Below, in pieces: positions 60,970 through 64,000 of a DNA stretch of 64,000 bases. Below the pieces are notes generated by a model. That model worked only from the letters and a program-made list of their open reading frames with translations, had not been told where the DNA came from and ran no database searches. Source of the DNA: Paracoccaceae bacterium (GTDB lineage Bacteria > Pseudomonadota > Alphaproteobacteria > Rhodobacterales > Rhodobacteraceae); the NCBI GenBank assembly GCA_023383015.1, contig JAHDXW010000014.1, positions 1 through 64,000 of the forward strand. The letters are read 5' to 3'. The stretch's first letter is position 1. The number at the start of each line of letters is the position of its first letter. A program made the translations under genes and the position numbers.

Positions 60970-61833
60970 ATGCTCGACATTTTCTTCTTTGGATTTCTCC
61001 GCGGCGCGGTCTTCGCGCTGGCCGCCTTCGGCTTCTCGCTCGTGCTTGGCGTACTCGGCATCGTGAACCTCGCCCATGGCGTCTTCATCGTCCTCGGCGC
61101 CTCGGTGACCTACGCGCTTTACTCGGCCGGAACGCCGATCGTGCTGGCGGCGCTGGCCGCGGCGGCGACGACGGGATTGCTCGGCATGCTGATCCAGCGG
61201 CTCTTCATCGACCGGGTGTTCAACATGCACCCGCTGATGGTGCTGGTGCAGACCTTCGGCGTGGCGATCATCGTCAGCGAACTGGCCAACAAGGCCTTCG
61301 GCACGAGCGAGCGGCTCCTGCGGCTTGACGTCCCCGGCCTGCCCTATGTCGAAATCGGAAGCGTCTTCGTGCCGACCTACGAAATCGTCGTGTTCGTTGT
61401 CAGCCTGGTATCGGCGGGTCTGCTGGTGGCGGTGCTCAACTACACGTCGTTCGGCCGCGCGGTGCGCGCCTGCCGTGACAGCCGCCAGTCGGCCGAGCTT
61501 GTGGGCATCAACGTGCCACGGGTGTTCCTGCTGACCATGGGCATCTGCGGCGCCTGGGCGGGGCTGGCCGGGGCGCTCATCCTCGGCCTGCGACCGACGG
61601 CACCGCACATGCATTTCATGTGGACGATCGAGGCCTTCCTCGTCGTCATCATCGGCGGCCTCGGTTCGATGGGCGGGGCGCTGGTCGGCGGGTTCCTGTA
61701 CGGCGTGCTCAACTTCGCGGCCTACTACTACTGGCCCAGCACTGCACCTGCGGTCATCTTCGGGGCGCTGATCGTGATGCTGATGCTGCGGCCCGCGGGG
61801 CTGTTCGGGCTCGGAACCGTGGTGCGGAAATGA
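60970..61833 (+). CDS. Branched-chain amino acid-type ABC transporter permease (LivH type)
   Basis: 287 residues, about 8 membrane helices. Starts with ALAAFGFSLVLGVLGIVNLA and ends ...IVMLMLRPAGLFGLG, both family hallmarks; a GLGSMGGALVGGFLYG loop contacts the ATPase. It overlaps the LivM gene by 4 bases. The substrate is set by the binding protein. Confidence 0.94.
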   Translation: MLDIFFFGFLRGAVFALAAFGFSLVLGVLGIVNLAHGVFIVLGASVTYALYSAGTPIVLAALAAAATTGLLGMLIQRLFIDRVFNMHPLMVLVQTFGVAIIVSELANKAFGTSERLLRLDVPGLPYVEIGSVFVPTYEIVVFVVSLVSAGLLVAVLNYTSFGRAVRACRDSRQSAELVGINVPRVFLLTMGICGAWAGLAGALILGLRPTAPHMHFMWTIEAFLVVIIGGLGSMGGALVGGFLYGVLNFAAYYYWPSTAPAVIFGALIVMLMLRPAGLFGLGTVVRK

Positions 61834-62813
61834 CGGTCCAACCCGCCCGGTCCGCAGCAATGGTGCCCGCCCTGCACGGTGCGGCCGGGCACGAGACGGG
61901 GCGTCGGATCGTCGTGATCCTCGCCTTCCTCGCCATCGCCGCCGTCATGCCTTTCATGGTCGACGCCTACTGGCAGCGCGTGCTGATCTTCACCTTCGTC
62001 AATATCGCGCTCGCCAGTTCCTGGAACATCATCGGCGGGGTGGCCGGCTACCCCTCGTTCGGGCACGGAGCCTTCTTCGGCATCGGCGCCTACACCTCGG
62101 CCATGCTGATCATCCGCGCCGACCTGCCCTTTGTCGTGGCGATCGTCGGGGGCGGGGTGGTGGCGGGGCTGTTCTCGCTCCTGTTCATTCCGCTGTTCCG
62201 CCAGCGCGGCTTCTACTTCGCGCTGTCGACGCTGGCGGCGCAGATGGCGGTCGAGACGATCGTGCGAACCTGGTCGTTCACCCGCGGCATCGAGCAGTGG
62301 GACATGGGCTGGAACTTCCCCGACCTCGGGTCTCTGACGTTCTTCTACTACCTGATGCTGGGGCTCCTGGGCCTGTGCCTGCTGTCGGTCGTGGCGCTGA
62401 TGGCCTCTCGCGTTGGCTATGCGCTGAAGGCCCTCCACAAGGACGAGATCGTGGCGGCCTCGGTCGGGGTGCCGGCCACGCACTACAAGTCCGTCGCCTT
62501 CGTGTTTAGCGCGATCTGGCCGGGCGTGATGGGTGCGGCCTATGGCCCGTTCCTCGTCTACATCTCGCCCGACAACGTCTTCAGCATGTCGATGACGCTG
62601 AACATGATCCTGATCAGCATCTTCGGTGGCATCGGCACGGTGACCGGCCCGATCCTCGGCGGCCTGGTGCTCAGCGCGATCGACCAGATCGCATGGTCGA
62701 ACTTCCTCGAGTACCACCACCTGATCTACGGCATCATGATCGTCACCATCATCAGCTTCTGGCCCGGTGGACTGGTCAGCCTGATCGAGAAGGCATGGAG
62801 CAAGCGCAAGTGA
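61830..62813 (+). CDS. Branched-chain amino acid-type ABC transporter permease (LivM type)
   Basis: 327 residues from ATG 61830. Family motifs ASSWNIIGGVAGYPSFGHGA and FFGIGAYTSAMLI, and FGGIGTVTGPILGG near the C-terminus. About 9-10 membrane helices. The frame open upstream within livH is an artefact. Its stop overlaps the probable GTG start of the ATPase. Confidence 0.94.
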   Translation: MTVQPARSAAMVPALHGAAGHETGRRIVVILAFLAIAAVMPFMVDAYWQRVLIFTFVNIALASSWNIIGGVAGYPSFGHGAFFGIGAYTSAMLIIRADLPFVVAIVGGGVVAGLFSLLFIPLFRQRGFYFALSTLAAQMAVETIVRTWSFTRGIEQWDMGWNFPDLGSLTFFYYLMLGLLGLCLLSVVALMASRVGYALKALHKDEIVAASVGVPATHYKSVAFVFSAIWPGVMGAAYGPFLVYISPDNVFSMSMTLNMILISIFGGIGTVTGPILGGLVLSAIDQIAWSNFLEYHHLIYGIMIVTIISFWPGGLVSLIEKAWSKRK

Positions 62814-63539
62814 CCGCCCCGCCGCTTCTGGACGTCGTGTCGGTGACCAAGCGCTTCGGCGGCGTCACCGCGATCAGCGACGTCAGCCTCACCCTGTCCG
62901 AGGGCGAAGTGCTGGGCCTGATCGGTCCGAACGGTGCCGGCAAGTCGACCCTGTTCAACCTCATCTCCGGCGTGCAGGAGCCGACTTCGGGAGCGATCCG
63001 GCTGGCGGGGCAGTCGATCGGCGGGCGCCGCCCCGACCTGATCTGCCGCGCCGGCATCGCCCGGACCTTCCAGTCTGCCTCGCTCCTGCCCGGCATGACC
63101 TGCTGGGAGAACGTGCATGTCGCCTCGCTGTTCTGCCCGGTCGGGAAGACCGGGGGGATCGCCGCGGCGGAGCGCACCGCGCAGGCGCTGGCCATCTGTG
63201 GCCTGGCCGCGGTAGCCCACCGCGATGTCGCCGAGATCACCACGGGCGAGGCCAAGCGGCTCGAGATCGCCCGTGCGCTGGCGACCCGGCCGCGCATCCT
63301 GATGACCGACGAGGCGGTGGCGGGCCTGAACCCCGCCGAGACCGATCAGGTGCTTGATATCCTTCGCGCAGTTAACGCCACCGGCGTGGCGATCATCTTC
63401 GTCGAGCATGATGTGCGAGCGGTGCTGGCGCTTGTGCAGCGCCTCGTGGTGATCGCGCGCGGCAGCGTGCTGGCCGAGGGCAGTCCGCGGGACGTGGCGC
63501 GCTCGCCCGCCGTGATCGAGGCCTACCTGGGAAGCCGCT

Positions 63540-63556
<17 letters not shown>
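62810..63556 (+). CDS. Branched-chain amino acid-type ABC transporter ATP-binding protein (LivG type)
   Basis: 248 residues from GTG 62810, overlapping the permease stop; ATG 62795 would add five residues. Walker A GPNGAGKST, then QSASLLPGMTCWENV and Walker B ILMTDEAVAGLNPAE, H-loop EHD. The ABC signature reads ITTGEAKRLE rather than LSGGQ, and the residue after Asp-Glu is Ala rather than Pro, variations found in a branch of LivG proteins. Its end overlaps the next ATPase gene by 17 bases. Confidence 0.92.

Positions 63557-64000
<444 letters not shown>

Overview
The window is about 64 kb of GC-rich DNA with long overlapping gene chains, frequent GTG starts and no rRNA or tRNA gene that I could find. 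Gene families and context suggest an alphaproteobacterium, most likely of the Rhodobacterales (Rhodobacter/Paracoccus/Rhodovulum relatives). This placement is an inference from gene content, not a database match.

Layout. (1) 1-1360: the lysis end of a prophage or prophage remnant on the minus strand. An intact M15 endolysin is surrounded by a holin-like gene and an Rz/Rz1-like spanin pair, each disrupted by one missing base. (2) 1921-28308: a large divergent catabolic locus. Ten genes run left and about fifteen run right from a promoter region at about 13.1 kb that holds the perfect palindrome ATTGTCGACAAT. Enzymes for amide, ureide and peptide bonds (two amidohydrolases, a creatinase/ectoine-hydrolase-like M24 protein, M32 and M20 peptidases, an AspA/AstE-type deacylase, PuuE allantoinase, AllA) lie with two aminotransferases, two DUF4438 proteins, four NAD(P)-type oxidoreductases and one Dpp/Opp-type ABC transporter. 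The transporter is split: its ATPases end the left arm and its binding protein and permeases lie in the right arm. A GntR-type regulator is encoded in the right arm. (3) 28402-31600: a small conserved-looking ORF, a BTAD/TPR regulator, and a decayed DUF1538/P-II-like gene pair. (4) 31601-34473: threonine degradation (XRE-cupin regulator, kbl, tdh). (5) 34997-45898: a sugar or polyol cluster with a GlpD-like dehydrogenase, DeoR regulator, AGPS-like FAD oxidase, LsrF/DhnA-type aldolase, FGGY kinase, ribose-type ABC transporter and aldo/keto reductase. (6) 46005-64000: an acyl-CoA catabolic regulon around a TetR regulator. The left part has two CoA ligases, an SDR, a double CMD-domain protein and a crotonase. 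The right part has a CaiB/AMACR-like protein, a thiolase with a DUF35 partner, an acyl-CoA dehydrogenase, E1 alpha and beta subunits, a second crotonase, a free-standing lipoyl domain and a Liv-type ABC transporter that runs off the right edge.

How the parts work together. Four copies of CAAAC-N4-(G/A)TTTG lie before the left operon, before the CaiB operon and (twice) before the acyl-CoA dehydrogenase operon, so one TetR protein probably controls all of region 6. In regions 2, 5 and 6 a strong GC-rich hairpin follows the periplasmic binding-protein gene, which fits higher expression of that component. The best candidates for undescribed biology are the divergent amide/ureide locus (region 2) and the leftward acyl-CoA operon of region 6, in which three enzymes lack the usual catalytic residues of their families.
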